64,000 nt of DNA from Gammaproteobacteria bacterium (GTDB taxonomy: Bacteria; Pseudomonadota; Gammaproteobacteria; DSM-16500): the NCBI GenBank assembly GCA_013286495.1, contig JABDFQ010000001.1, forward strand, positions 120,994 through 184,993. Direction: 5' to 3'. This document shows positions 18,828-27,762 of this stretch, piece after piece; position 1 is the first letter of the stretch; every line of letters begins with the position of its first letter. The translations under genes and the position numbers were made by a program. The notes under the pieces are model-generated. The model did not search any database, was not told the origin of the DNA, and saw only the letters and a program-made list of their open reading frames with translations.

Positions 18828-19328
18828 ATGGCTTTACTCGAAATACTCAAATTCCCTGATCCTCGTCTGCGTACCAAGGCCAAGCCTGTGGAAAAAGTGG
18901 ACGATGAGTTGCGGCGTATCGTCGATGACATGTATGAAACCATGTATGACGCACGTGGTGTTGGGCTCGCGGGCACGCAAGTCAATATTCATAAACAAAT
19001 TTTTACCATGGATGTGTCCGAAAAAGGTGATGAGCGTATTTGCGTGTTAAATCCGGAAATCATCCACAAGGAAGGCATCCAGTACGAAGCGGAAGGTTGC
19101 TTGTCCGTAGGCGGGGGTGCGTTTGACAAGGTCGAACGTGCGCTCAAATTACGCATGCGTGGTATGGGATTGGATGGCAAGACCATTGAGCTGGAAGCAG
19201 AAGGCTTGATGGCAGTTTGTATTCAGCATGAAATCGATCATTTGAATGGCATTCTGTTTATCGATCATTTATCGCGTCTCAAGCAGGATCGTATTCGTAA
19301 AAAAATAGACAAATCCAATCGGACATAA
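18828..19328 (+). CDS. def: Peptide deformylase
   Basis: This metalloenzyme removes the formyl group from nascent N-terminal methionine. All three motifs are visible in the 166-residue protein: motif 1 GVGLAGTQ (the usual second Ala is Gly), motif 2 EGCLS with the metal-binding Cys, and motif 3 HEIDH with two metal-binding His and the catalytic Glu. The gene starts the conserved def-fmt-rsmB set and is separated from fmt by 3 bp. Confidence 0.96.
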   Translation: MALLEILKFPDPRLRTKAKPVEKVDDELRRIVDDMYETMYDARGVGLAGTQVNIHKQIFTMDVSEKGDERICVLNPEIIHKEGIQYEAEGCLSVGGGAFDKVERALKLRMRGMGLDGKTIELEAEGLMAVCIQHEIDHLNGILFIDHLSRLKQDRIRKKIDKSNRT

Positions 19329-19331
19329 CCC

Positions 19332-20282
19332 GTGTCAACTTCTCCTTTATCCATTATTTTTGCGGGCACACCAGAGTTTGCAGCTGTCGCACTCGCTGCA
19401 TTGATCGACTCGCCGCACCATGTTGTAGCGGTTTATACACAGCCTGATCGTCCTTCCGGGCGTGGTTTGAAGGTCACGGCCAGTCCAGTGAAACAATTGG
19501 CGCTGGATCATCATTTACCCGTGCATCAACCTGTCAGCCTTAAGGAAGATGATGAGCAAGCAACACTTGCGGCTTATCACGCCGATGTCATGGTAGTTGC
19601 TGCCTATGGCATGTTGCTACCATCAAAAGTTTTGCGTATTCCACGACTCGGCTGTATCAACATTCATCCTTCAATATTGCCGCGCTGGCGAGGCGCTGCA
19701 CCGATTCAGCGCGCACTTTACGCAGGCGATAGTGAAACCGGCGTGACCATCATGCAGATGTCAGAAGGCCTTGATACCGGCGATATTTTATATACCAGCA
19801 AATACATGATTACTCCTGATGACACGTCGCAAACCTTGCATGACAAATTGGCGCGCATTGGCGCGAGTGCTTGTCTTGCCACGCTGGATTTGCTTGCTGA
19901 AAACAGGATCACGCCGATCCCGCAAGATAATAAGCTGGCAACTTATGCGTCCAAAATTAGCAAGGAAGAAGCGCTGATTGACTGGCAACAACCGGCGCTT
20001 GCTCTTGAATATGAGATTCGTGCTTTCAATCCCTGGCCGGTTGCCTACACTTCCTGGCAAGGAAAAAATTTGCGTATCTGGTCAGCGAAGGCCTTGCAGC
20101 AACTGCATACAGTTTCAGCGCGCACCATTCTCGCTGCCTCACCCGAAGGTCTGGATATTGCAACGGGCGAAGGTGTATTGCGAATTTTGCAAGTGCAATT
20201 ACCTGGCGGCAAAGTGATTTCCATCGCAGATTTTTATCATGCGCATCATGACAAGCTGATCATAGGCCAGCATTTGTTATGA
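19332..20282 (+). CDS. fmt: Methionyl-tRNA formyltransferase
   Basis: Fmt formylates initiator Met-tRNA using 10-formyl-tetrahydrofolate. The 316-residue length is normal (E. coli 315). Seen: the N-terminal FAGTPEFAAVAL, the catalytic region NIHPSILPRWRGAAPIQRA with the Asn-His pair, and the later TGVTIMQMSEGLDTGDIL. The start codon is GTG at 19332, 3 bp behind def; the end overlaps rsmB by 4 bp (ATGA). Confidence 0.96.
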   Translation: MSTSPLSIIFAGTPEFAAVALAALIDSPHHVVAVYTQPDRPSGRGLKVTASPVKQLALDHHLPVHQPVSLKEDDEQATLAAYHADVMVVAAYGMLLPSKVLRIPRLGCINIHPSILPRWRGAAPIQRALYAGDSETGVTIMQMSEGLDTGDILYTSKYMITPDDTSQTLHDKLARIGASACLATLDLLAENRITPIPQDNKLATYASKISKEEALIDWQQPALALEYEIRAFNPWPVAYTSWQGKNLRIWSAKALQQLHTVSARTILAASPEGLDIATGEGVLRILQVQLPGGKVISIADFYHAHHDKLIIGQHLL

Positions 20283-21568
20283 AAAATTTGCGCTTGCAAG
20301 CATCACGTATCATTCATCAGGTGTCAGATGGCAAATCCCTCGCGGATATTCTCGATAAAACACTCGCGAGCCTTGCTGATCCACGTGATCGCGCTTTTGT
20401 GCAAGCGCTGGTTTATGGCGTATGTCGCTATTATGATCGTCTCGATATTGTATTAAGCCATTTATTGCAAAAACCCATGAAACCAAAAGATGTTGATGTA
20501 TATGCGTTATTACTGGTTGGTTTATATCAGCTGATGGAAATGCGCATACCGGAATATGCAGCAGTGACAGAAACGGTCAATGCAACAGAGGCACTTAAAA
20601 AAACCTGGGCGCGTGGATTTGTGAATGCCATCCTGCGTGAATATATACGTCAGCGCGAATCGATGGATGATGTGATTAAACAGGATGACGAAGCATTATA
20701 TTCACATCCTGCGTGGTGGATGAAAGCCATGCAATCGGCATGGCCTGCGCATTGGCAAACTATACTGGAAGCAAATAATCAGCATCCACCATTTGTTTTG
20801 CGCGTCAATCAGCGGCAAATATCGCGTGCTGCGTATTTGCAAAAATTACAGACGGCTGACATTACCGCGCATGCGTTAACAGAAACTCAGCAAGGAATAA
20901 TTCTGGATCAAGCGCATGCTGCGACATCGCTGGAAGGATTTGCTGCGGGTGAAATTTCCGTTCAGGATGGTGCGGCGCAATTGGCAGCAGAATTATTGCA
21001 ATTGCAAAATGGTATGCGTGTGCTGGATGCCTGCTCAGCGCCTGGTGGAAAATTATCGCATATGCTGGAAATTGCGGAGCTGGATGTGCTGGCAGTGGAA
21101 AAAGAACCTGCACGTATTGAACGTATTCAGGAAAATCTCGCACGTTTGCAACTGCAGGCAACGGTCATTTGTGCGGATGTGAATAAAGTGAATGACTGGT
21201 GGGATGGAAAATTATTCGATCGTATTCTGCTGGATGCACCCTGTTCTGCGAGTGGTGTTGTGCGTCGTCATCCAGATATTAAATTGCTGCGACAAGCTGC
21301 AGATATTCCAGCACTTGCGCGACAGCAATATGAAATGCTGCATGCATTATGGCCGTTATTAAAGCAGGATGGATTATTGTTATATGCAACGTGTTCTGTC
21401 TTCCCAGAAGAAAATAATCAGGTGATAAAACGTTTTCTTGGCGCGCATCAGGATGCGCAGGATGAGGCGTTATCCATTGGGATCGCATGTGATCATGGCT
21501 TTCAAATTCTGCCAGGCATGAATACGATGGATGGATTTTATTATGCGCTGCTACGCAAGATTGCGTAG
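20279..21568 (+). CDS. rsmB: 16S rRNA (cytosine-967-C5)-methyltransferase RsmB
   Basis: RsmB methylates C967 of 16S rRNA. The 429-residue protein has an N-terminal NusB-like helical domain (LQASRIIHQVSDG through about residue 140) and a C-terminal SAM-dependent methyltransferase domain. Visible motifs are the SAM-binding DACSAPGGKLSHM near residue 250, LLDAPCSASGVVRRHPD with the motif IV cysteine, and YATCSVFPEENNQV with the catalytic motif VI cysteine. It is coupled to fmt by an ATGA overlap. A palindromic repeat follows about 30 bp after the stop. Confidence 0.95.
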   Translation: MKNLRLQASRIIHQVSDGKSLADILDKTLASLADPRDRAFVQALVYGVCRYYDRLDIVLSHLLQKPMKPKDVDVYALLLVGLYQLMEMRIPEYAAVTETVNATEALKKTWARGFVNAILREYIRQRESMDDVIKQDDEALYSHPAWWMKAMQSAWPAHWQTILEANNQHPPFVLRVNQRQISRAAYLQKLQTADITAHALTETQQGIILDQAHAATSLEGFAAGEISVQDGAAQLAAELLQLQNGMRVLDACSAPGGKLSHMLEIAELDVLAVEKEPARIERIQENLARLQLQATVICADVNKVNDWWDGKLFDRILLDAPCSASGVVRRHPDIKLLRQAADIPALARQQYEMLHALWPLLKQDGLLLYATCSVFPEENNQVIKRFLGAHQDAQDEALSIGIACDHGFQILPGMNTMDGFYYALLRKIA

Positions 21569-21599
21569 AATGACTGAGCTGAATCGTTATGCGAAGAGT

Positions 21600-21792
21600 T
21601 GTCATCCTGAAGCAGTTGTCTGTCATCCTGTTGCGGAGAGCTGTCATCCTGAGCGCAGCTCTTGCTTTTGCGCGAAGGATCTCATGAAGAATGTACATAA
21701 TTTATTGGGAGATCCTTCGCGCAAAAGCAAGAGCCGCGCTCAGGATGACAGCTCTCCGCAACAGGATGACAGACAACTGCTTCAGGATGACA
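21600..21792. repeat. Composite palindromic repeat, copy C
   Basis: This inverted repeat of about 193 bp lies between rsmB and guaC. The arms run outward as TGTCATCCTGAAGCAG, then TGTCATCCTGTTGCGG, then the shared core TGTCATCCTGAGCGCAGCTC. The right side gives the complements in reverse order, with a loop of about 25 bp. The left core has CAGCTC and the right core GAGCCG, so the pairing has one mismatch. Three nested copies of TGTCATCCTG on each arm show that the element is built by stacking one small motif. Confidence 0.9.
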
Positions 21793-21833
21793 GTCCTCCG
21801 TATAACTAACCCCATAACCCTGAAAGGTACCTT

Positions 21834-22889
21834 ATGCGCATTGAATATGACGTTAAACTGGATTTTCGTGATGTACTGATTCGTCCCAAGCGCAGCGTAT
21901 TAAAGACGCGCGCAGATGTTTCGCTTGAACGTGAATTCAAATTCAAGCATTCCAAAACGACCTGGCATGGTGTGCCAGTGATTGCTGCCAACATGGATCA
22001 CACCGGTACATTCAATATGGCGAGAGCCTTGTCTGAACATCGTTTATTAACAGCATTAGATAAATTTATTACACCAGAAGACTGGAAAAATTTTGCAGAT
22101 GAACATGCAAAAGTTTTTTCATCCCTGTTTGTATCCGTTGGTATTTCCGAATCTGAATTCACCAAACTCGAACAAATTGCAAAAGTCGCGCCGATATCCA
22201 TGATTTGTCTGGATGTTGCAAATGGTTATACCGAACGATTTGTTTCCTGCCTCGAACATTTGCGTGATCAATATCCATCTGCTGTCATCATGGCGGGAAA
22301 TGTTGTTACTGGCGAAATGGTGGAAGAATTAATTTTATCGGGCGCAGACATTGTCAAAATTGGCATTGGTCCTGGTTCAGTTTGCACGACACGGGAAAAA
22401 ACTGGCGTTGGTTATCCGCAATTATCCGCCATTATTGAATGTGCGGATGCTGCACATGGTCTCGGTGGACAAGTATGTGCAGATGGTGGTTGTACAACAC
22501 CAGGAGATGTTGCAAAAGCATTTGCAGCCGGTGCGGATTTTGTCATGTTAGGCGGTATGTTTGCAGGGCATGATGAATGTTTGGGTGAAGTCATTGAAGA
22601 ACATGGCAAGAAATTCAAGCGTTTTTATGGCATGAGTTCAACCGAAGCCATGGAGCGTCATCATGGTTCAGTGGCTGATTATCGTGCGAGTGAAGGGCGA
22701 TCGGTGAATGTGCCATATCGTGGTCCAGTCAAAAATACCATTCTTGATATTCTTGGTGGTATTCGTTCGACTTGCACTTACGTCGGTGCGCATCGTCTGA
22801 AAGAATTATCCAAGCGCACAACCTTCATACGCGTCACACGACAATTGAATGAAGTGTTTGTGCCATATGATGTCGACAAGAGTCGGTAA
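21834..22889 (+). CDS. guaC: GMP reductase
   Basis: GuaC reduces GMP to IMP with NADPH, returning guanine nucleotides to the purine pool. The 351-residue length is that of the family. Seen: the N-terminal [12 protein letters not shown], the phosphate-binding and catalytic loop [11 protein letters not shown] containing the active cysteine, the ADGGC segment, and [12 protein letters not shown], which separates GMP reductase from IMP dehydrogenase. There is no CBS domain, also as expected. The early NMDHTGTF has His-Thr where E. coli has Thr-Val. A terminator follows directly. Confidence 0.95.
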   Translation: MRIEYDVKLDFRDVLIRPKRSVLKTRADVSLEREFKFKHSKTTWHGVPVIAANMDHTGTFNMARALSEHRLLTALDKFITPEDWKNFADEHAKVFSSLFVSVGISESEFTKLEQIAKVAPISMICLDVANGYTERFVSCLEHLRDQYPSAVIMAGNVVTGEMVEELILSGADIVKIGIGPGSVCTTREKTGVGYPQLSAIIECADAAHGLGGQVCADGGCTTPGDVAKAFAAGADFVMLGGMFAGHDECLGEVIEEHGKKFKRFYGMSSTEAMERHHGSVADYRASEGRSVNVPYRGPVKNTILDILGGIRSTCTYVGAHRLKELSKRTTFIRVTRQLNEVFVPYDVDKSR

Positions 22890-22896
22890 GAATTAT

Positions 22897-22928
22897 AAGC
22901 CCAGTAATAAAAATTATTGGGCTTGTTT
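22897..22928 (+). terminator. Intrinsic terminator after guaC
   Basis: A 12-bp stem (AAGCCCAGTAAT against ATTATTGGGCTT, one G-T wobble) with an AAAA loop is followed by TGTTTGTT. It lies 8 bp after the guaC stop and just before the 3' end of the convergent antitoxin gene. The stem is symmetrical enough to stop transcription from both sides. Confidence 0.8.
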
Positions 22929-22929
22929 G

Positions 22930-23304
22930 TTATAAAAAATAACGATAATTGACGCCAAATATCTTTTCAATTCGCTTTGCAATAATTTTGCCGATAGGAC
23001 GTTTGCCACTTTCCATTTTAGACAAATCTGATTGAGTAACATTAATTTTTTTTGCCATTTCAGCTTGAGTAAGACCTTCCCTATGTCTTGTGCCCCTGAG
23101 CAAAACACCTGCCTTGGTATATTGCTTTTCAATATTGCTGAAAATATCTTCTGGTAAAATCCTGCGCGCTGTCTTTGATTTGTCCTCATATTTTTCTGCT
23201 ACTTTTTTTGGAATATTGTAGACATGTCCGTTATGGATAAGATGTAAAATGGCTCCGCGATTACTATACGATCTAGTAGGGTGCCTTTTCGTGAGTCCCG
23301 ACAT
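22930..23304 (-). CDS. XRE-family antitoxin (HigA-like)
   Basis: This 124-residue protein carries a C-terminal Cro/C1-type helix-turn-helix (LLRGTRHREGLTQAEMAKKI, then NVTQSDLSKMESGKRPI), typical of HigA/RelB-like antitoxins encoded behind a RelE-fold toxin. The first 70 residues have no recognised domain and would contact the toxin. It overlaps the toxin gene by 32 bp. GAGGTG stands four bases before the ATG, inside the toxin reading frame, so translation is coupled. Confidence 0.85.
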   Translation of the reverse strand: MSGLTKRHPTRSYSNRGAILHLIHNGHVYNIPKKVAEKYEDKSKTARRILPEDIFSNIEKQYTKAGVLLRGTRHREGLTQAEMAKKINVTQSDLSKMESGKRPIGKIIAKRIEKIFGVNYRYFL

Positions 23305-23563
23305 AATTCACCTCGATTAGCTTCTTTTGTTTATCCACAAGTTCCCAACAGCATACATAAGTAGGCTTGCCTTTTGTTAAATGACAGTGCCGAATATCTG
23401 CTTTTCTGCCTGTCAATTTCCCATAGTTAGGCCATCCTTTTCCTGGGGCTGCACCATTTTGCCGCAAATCAGAAACGAGCAAGTCCAGGATAGAAATTAT
23501 CCTTTTATTCAGCTTTTTAGCCTGTTTGCCAGCTTTTTCAGAAAAATAAACATTCCAGTTCAT
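23273..23563 (-). CDS. RelE/HigB-like toxin
   Basis: This 96-residue protein is predicted to be a ribosome-dependent mRNA interferase. Seen: the N-terminal VYFSEKAGKQAKKLNKRI pattern, a central GKLTGRKADIRHCHL strand region with basic residues, TYVCCWEL, and a C-terminal VNYVGTHEKAPY ending in the family's TH(E)xAPY-like tail. The toxin-first order and overlap with an XRE antitoxin match HigBA-type systems. It starts 7 bp behind a consensus -10 box and lacks a Shine-Dalgarno. Confidence 0.82.
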   Translation of the reverse strand: MNWNVYFSEKAGKQAKKLNKRIISILDLLVSDLRQNGAAPGKGWPNYGKLTGRKADIRHCHLTKGKPTYVCCWELVDKQKKLIEVNYVGTHEKAPY

Positions 23564-23570
23564 GCATTAA

Positions 23571-23611
23571 ATTATATGGCATTTTTTACCATATGGCAAT
23601 AAATGTCATAT
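23571..23611 (-). promoter_or_regulatory. Promoter and operator of the HigBA-like pair
   Basis: On the minus strand, TTGCCA (23599-23594) and TATAAT (23576-23571) are separated by exactly 17 bp. Two palindromes cover these boxes: ATATGG-N9-CCATAT at 23574-23594, and ATATGGCA-N5-TGTCATAT (one mismatch) at 23591-23611. These are good operators for autorepression by the antitoxin. The toxin ATG begins only 7 bp after the -10 box, so the mRNA is probably leaderless. Confidence 0.7.
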
Positions 23612-23690
23612 TATAAAACATTAATAACCCTAATCTGGACTCTTGCCTCACATTTGCGCTACCATTTGCTTCCTCAAATCTGGAGATCAC

Positions 23691-24242
23691 ATGCCCTACA
23701 TCATTCTTGATCGCGATGGTGTCATCAACTTCGAATCCCGCGAGTATATTAAATCGCCGGAGGAATGGTTGGCTATTCCCGGCAGTCTGGATGCGATCGC
23801 ACAACTTAATCGCTCGGGTTTTCATGTGCTGGTGGTGACGAACCAATCAGGTGTCGCACGTGGTTATTTCGATCTCGAAATGCTGGATACCATCCACGAA
23901 AAAATGATGAGCGAACTTGCAACCGTGGGCGGATATATCGATGAAATCTTTTTCTGCCCACATCATCCCGATGAACATTGCTCATGTCGCAAACCTAAAC
24001 CTGGCTTGTTTAAACAAATTGCCGCCAAATATCCTTTGCAAATGCAAAATACTTTTTATATCGGTGATTCTTTCAGTGATGTGCTTGCCGCACAGGCGGC
24101 AGGTTGTTTACCTTTGCTGGTAAAAACAGGTAATGGAGAATTAGCATTGCAACGTCATCCAGAACTCGCAAACATTCCGCATTTTGCTGATCTTGCCAGT
24201 GCGGTTGAATATGTATTGTCACAGGAAAAAATACATGCGTGA
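23691..24242 (+). CDS. gmhB: D-glycero-beta-D-manno-heptose 1,7-bisphosphate 7-phosphatase
   Basis: GmhB removes the C7 phosphate in the ADP-heptose pathway that feeds the lipopolysaccharide inner core. The 183-residue HAD-family protein has motif I DRDGVIN, motif II TNQSGVARG, and the zinc-binding loop (CPHHPDEHCSC) with KPKPG after it, a GmhB hallmark, then the GDSFSD motif. The ATG at 23691 follows TGGAGA; an open frame to 23643 is ignored. It overlaps plsC by 8 bp. Its company with waaG and waaP downstream supports an LPS role. Confidence 0.93.
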   Translation: MPYIILDRDGVINFESREYIKSPEEWLAIPGSLDAIAQLNRSGFHVLVVTNQSGVARGYFDLEMLDTIHEKMMSELATVGGYIDEIFFCPHHPDEHCSCRKPKPGLFKQIAAKYPLQMQNTFYIGDSFSDVLAAQAAGCLPLLVKTGNGELALQRHPELANIPHFADLASAVEYVLSQEKIHA

Positions 24243-24993
24243 TTTTTTTAATTATATTAATTTATTTATTCGTTCACTCATCTTCTGGTTTTATTCTGTT
24301 ACCACCATCATCCTCTACAGTTTCGTCTGTCTGCTTTCGATGCCATTTCCACTGACATTTCGCCATGCACTGATTCGCTATTACATGTATGTTTATTTTT
24401 ATGTATTAAAAAAAGTTTGCCGACTCGATTACCGCATTGAAGGCAGGGAAAATATTCCCACGAATAATAACGGTATTATCATGTGCAAGCATTCTTCTAC
24501 CTGGGAAACTTTTTTTCTGCCGCAATATTTTCATACACCCGCACCACTCGCCAAGCGTGAATTAGCCTGGGTACCTTTTTTTGGCTGGGGGTTGGCGATA
24601 GCTGATCCAATTTTTATAAATCGTAATGATAAAAAAACTGCAATGCAGCAAATCATCGATAAAGGCACGAAGTGTTTGCAACAAGGTCGTTCCATCATGG
24701 TGTTTCCAGAAGGTACACGCGTACCATTCGGACAATCAGGACATTACAAAATGGGTGGCGCGCGTCTTGCTGCTGCGACGGGTTATCCGATTATTCCTGT
24801 TGCGCATAATGCAGGATGGTATTGGCCAAGACGTACGTTTATCAAAAAACCTGGCACGATTACGGTTGTCATTGGTCCCATGATTGAAACCAAAGGCAAA
24901 AAACCGGAAGAAATTTTAAAGCTGACCAAGGACTGGATTGAAACGACCATGACGCGTATTAACGGCCTCGTCGATAAACCCACCCGTCAATAA
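24235..24993 (+). CDS. plsC: 1-acyl-sn-glycerol-3-phosphate acyltransferase
   Basis: PlsC acylates lysophosphatidic acid at the inner membrane to give phosphatidic acid. The 252-residue product has an N-terminal membrane region (about 12-50), the catalytic motif in the form HSSTWE (HX4E, a known variant of HX4D in proteobacterial members), FINR, and the substrate motif VFPEGTR. It overlaps gmhB by 8 bp. Its last 78 bp overlap the convergent secreted-protein gene that follows. Confidence 0.9.
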   Translation: MRDFFNYINLFIRSLIFWFYSVTTIILYSFVCLLSMPFPLTFRHALIRYYMYVYFYVLKKVCRLDYRIEGRENIPTNNNGIIMCKHSSTWETFFLPQYFHTPAPLAKRELAWVPFFGWGLAIADPIFINRNDKKTAMQQIIDKGTKCLQQGRSIMVFPEGTRVPFGQSGHYKMGGARLAAATGYPIIPVAHNAGWYWPRRTFIKKPGTITVVIGPMIETKGKKPEEILKLTKDWIETTMTRINGLVDKPTRQ

Positions 24994-25806
24994 GTTATGT
25001 CGTTTGCATTTCTGCGGATGATCAATGCACACAGCTATCGGTGAATCGGGTGCAATAATCTGTGTCAGCGCTGAATACGGAACCAGTATCGTTTGCGCAC
25101 CAAACACACGCGGTGCAACGGCATCTTCATCAAAGGTTATCAGCAAGCCATTTGGCTTGAGATTGAATGTCGCATAATTTTCAACGCGAGGTGCTGCGCC
25201 ACTGGATTTCATGTTATTGCCAAAACGTTTTTGCAATACACCATAAACATATTGTGAAATGACATCGAGATAATTGACATTCGGAATAAATAAATCAGCT
25301 AATTCTATTCTCTGATTTTTATCGAGATTATAATTCAGTGCGAGAAAATCACGATACGGTTGTTTTTTACCGCCGACATAACCTTGCACACTAAAACGTA
25401 CACTGATTATGTGATCGCGTGCAGGTTTGATATAGGAAGTGTTGTAATCGATATATAAATTATTGACGATGGTTTTCTTGTCCATTTTACTTTGTAACGG
25501 TGCATATTCCTTGATAAGACTGCGATAACGTGTGATTTCATCCTTGACGGTTTGCAGGGAAATTGCATTAAACGCATCAACACCTTCACGCATGGTTTCA
25601 CTGGCTAATTGTGGATAAACAGATTTGATAATAATGCGTGGTTTGCCATATTCAAATTTCAGCGTGGAAACGAGATCCACATCATCATAGACATGAAATG
25701 TGAGGCTATCTTCGAGACTTTTATCGATATCTGCCATGTCTGCAGCAGTGGCGCACGACAACGTTAATAGAAATAACACAATGATAAGATATGCTTTTTT
25801 GTACAT
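24916..25806 (-). CDS. Secreted DUF4163/DUF3298 (RsiV-like) protein
   Basis: The 296-residue product has a signal peptide (basic MYKKAY, hydrophobic core, cleavage near SCATAAD; the cysteine could also suggest a lipoprotein, but there is no proper lipobox). The body matches the pattern of DUF4163 plus DUF3298: a paired-strand region, then FLALNYNLDKNQRIELADLF, where family members have LTLNYDL..G..ITLxDLF. Homologues are periplasmic proteins related to the sensor part of anti-sigma factor RsiV and to PdaC. The ATG at 25806 is chosen so that the signal peptide begins normally. Its 3' end overlaps plsC by 78 bp. Function is unknown. Confidence 0.75.
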   Translation of the reverse strand: MYKKAYLIIVLFLLTLSCATAADMADIDKSLEDSLTFHVYDDVDLVSTLKFEYGKPRIIIKSVYPQLASETMREGVDAFNAISLQTVKDEITRYRSLIKEYAPLQSKMDKKTIVNNLYIDYNTSYIKPARDHIISVRFSVQGYVGGKKQPYRDFLALNYNLDKNQRIELADLFIPNVNYLDVISQYVYGVLQKRFGNNMKSSGAAPRVENYATFNLKPNGLLITFDEDAVAPRVFGAQTILVPYSALTQIIAPDSPIAVCIDHPQKCKRHNLLTGGFIDEAVNTRHGRFNPVLGQL

Positions 25807-25871
25807 GGCCTGAAACCTCACTTCCTTGTATAATAGCGCTTTCCCGTGAAAACAGACTTCAGTATAACAAA

Positions 25872-27011
25872 ATGAATATCGCTTTTTGCTTATTTAAATA
25901 CTTTCCCTTTGGCGGTTTGCAACGTGATTTTATGCGTATTGCAAAAACCTGTGTTGCACGTGGTCATGAAGTGCATGTGTATACCTCAAGCTGGGAAGGT
26001 GAGAAAGAAACAGGATTGCATATTCATCTTCTGCCTTTGATCGGCAAACAAAATCATACACGTAATTTATCTTTCGCCAATCAAGTGCATGCGCAAAGAA
26101 AAAAACGTCATCACGATATACTGGTTGGATTTAATAAAATGCCAGGACTTGATATTTACTATGCCGCAGATGTTTGTTATCAGGCGCGTGTGCGTGAAAA
26201 ATATAATAGCTGGTGGTATCGATTATTACCACGTTATCGTCAATTGCAATCCATGGAAAAATCCATATTTGCAGCAGGTCAAACAACTAGAATTATCCTG
26301 ATCAGCAAAAATCAGCAAAAAGAATTCATGCATTATTATCAAACTGAAGCGCAGCGTTTTCATTTCGTGACCCCAGGCATTGCTCGCGATCGCATTGCAC
26401 CAGCAAATGCTGCTGAAATACGTAATGGCATACGTGCACAATGGCAAATAAAAAATAAGGATTCGTTATTGTTAATGGTAGGTTCAGGATTTAAAACCAA
26501 GGGACTGGATCGTGCGATTAAGGGTCTCGCTGCCTTGCCTGAATCTTTACGTCAACATGCTTATTTATTTGTGATTGGCAATGATAAACCCGCAGCATTT
26601 CAAAAACTCGCAAGGCAATTGCATGTCAGTGAGCGTGTGAAATTTCTTGGTGGACGTGATGATGTTGCGAATTTCTTGCTGGCAGCAGATGTACTGGTAC
26701 ATCCGGCTTATCATGAAAATACCGGCACAGTTTTACTGGAAGCAGTTGTCTCTGGATTACCTGTATTAACAGTCGATGCCTGTGGTTATGCACATTACAT
26801 TGCAGAAGCCAAAGCAGGTTTAGTGTTAGCCGCGCCTTTTGTGCAGGATAAATATAATGCCTTGTTGCAACACATGCTGGTTTCACCCGAAGCGCAGGAA
26901 TGGAAACAGAATGCTTTGAACTTCGCGCAATCTGCCGATATTTACAGCCTGCCGGAAAAGACTGTCGATTATATTGAACAAGTGGGGCGTGAACGTGTAT
27001 CTGCATCCTGA
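25872..27011 (+). CDS. waaG: Lipopolysaccharide core glucosyltransferase I (WaaG)
   Basis: WaaG is a GT-B, family 4 glycosyltransferase that adds the first glucose to heptose II of the LPS core. The 379-residue protein follows E. coli WaaG along its length: FCLFKYFPFGGLQRDFMRIA at the N-terminus, VGFNKMPGLDIYYAADVCY, VGSGFKTKGLDRAI, and the donor-site motif HPAYHENTGTVLLEA with the EX7E spacing. The ATG at 25872 is chosen over a frame extension to 25791. waaP follows in an overlapping frame. Confidence 0.94.
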   Translation: MNIAFCLFKYFPFGGLQRDFMRIAKTCVARGHEVHVYTSSWEGEKETGLHIHLLPLIGKQNHTRNLSFANQVHAQRKKRHHDILVGFNKMPGLDIYYAADVCYQARVREKYNSWWYRLLPRYRQLQSMEKSIFAAGQTTRIILISKNQQKEFMHYYQTEAQRFHFVTPGIARDRIAPANAAEIRNGIRAQWQIKNKDSLLLMVGSGFKTKGLDRAIKGLAALPESLRQHAYLFVIGNDKPAAFQKLARQLHVSERVKFLGGRDDVANFLLAADVLVHPAYHENTGTVLLEAVVSGLPVLTVDACGYAHYIAEAKAGLVLAAPFVQDKYNALLQHMLVSPEAQEWKQNALNFAQSADIYSLPEKTVDYIEQVGRERVSAS

Positions 27012-27762
27012 ACTTAAACCTTATTTTCGCGGTATATATTCTCTCTTCGACCAGATGATGGCATTGCGTGGCGAATGTTTTCGTCATCAGGAAGGTCGTC
27101 TGACCCAGCGCATTCGTATTGGCAATAAAACGTATTTTATCAAACAGCATAATGGCGTGGGCTGGAAGGAGATCATTAAAAATCTGCTGCAATTTCGCTT
27201 GCCTGTCATCAGTGCCAAAAATGAATGGCGTGCTATCCAGAAATTGCAAAGTCTCGGAGTGAAGGTTCCAAACCTGCTGGCTTATGGTGAACGTGGCAGA
27301 AATCCTGCACGCAGGGAATCTTTTATTCTGATGGAAGAGTTGCAACCCACCATCAGTATCGAGGAATTATCGCGGGATTGGCAGCAAACACCTCCAGCAT
27401 TCGCCTACCAATCAAGGCTGATCAAGCGTATCGCAAGCATTGCAAAAACCCTGCATGAGAATGGCATCAACCATCGTGATTTTTATATTTGTCATTTTTT
27501 ATTGAATACCAAACTGGATGAATTATATTTAATAGACTTGCATCGGGCAGAGATTCGTCGTTTGACCAAACGACGCTGGATCATCAAGGATTTGGCAGGC
27601 TTGTACTTTTCAAGCAAGGGATGTGGATTAACGCAACGTGATTATTATCGGTTCATGAAAGTATATGCTGGTAAAACGTTGCGTGAAATCCTGCAACAGG
27701 ACACAAACTTTTGGAAGAAGGTGAAAGCACGTGGAGAACGATTATATAGTGACCACATCTGA
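26995..27762 (+). CDS. waaP: Lipopolysaccharide core heptose I kinase (WaaP)
   Basis: WaaP phosphorylates heptose I of the inner core, which stiffens the outer membrane and is essential in some species. The 255-residue protein shares the family's motifs: FRHQEGRLTQRI near the start, KEIIKNLLQFRLPVISAKNE, the catalytic loop INHRDFYICHFLL with Asp, LIDLHRAEIR, and DLAGLYFSS with GLTQRDYYRFMKVY. The start is uncertain: a TTG at 26974 and GTGs at 26989 and 26995 are all in frame, and all overlap the end of waaG. The next gene begins inside its 3' end. Confidence 0.93.
   Translation: MYLHPELKPYFRGIYSLFDQMMALRGECFRHQEGRLTQRIRIGNKTYFIKQHNGVGWKEIIKNLLQFRLPVISAKNEWRAIQKLQSLGVKVPNLLAYGERGRNPARRESFILMEELQPTISIEELSRDWQQTPPAFAYQSRLIKRIASIAKTLHENGINHRDFYICHFLLNTKLDELYLIDLHRAEIRRLTKRRWIIKDLAGLYFSSKGCGLTQRDYYRFMKVYAGKTLREILQQDTNFWKKVKARGERLYSDHI

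Noticed and set aside
26626..27345. 239-codon minus-strand frame opposite waaG and waaP
   Set aside because: It has no recognisable domain and lies wholly opposite two well-supported genes.
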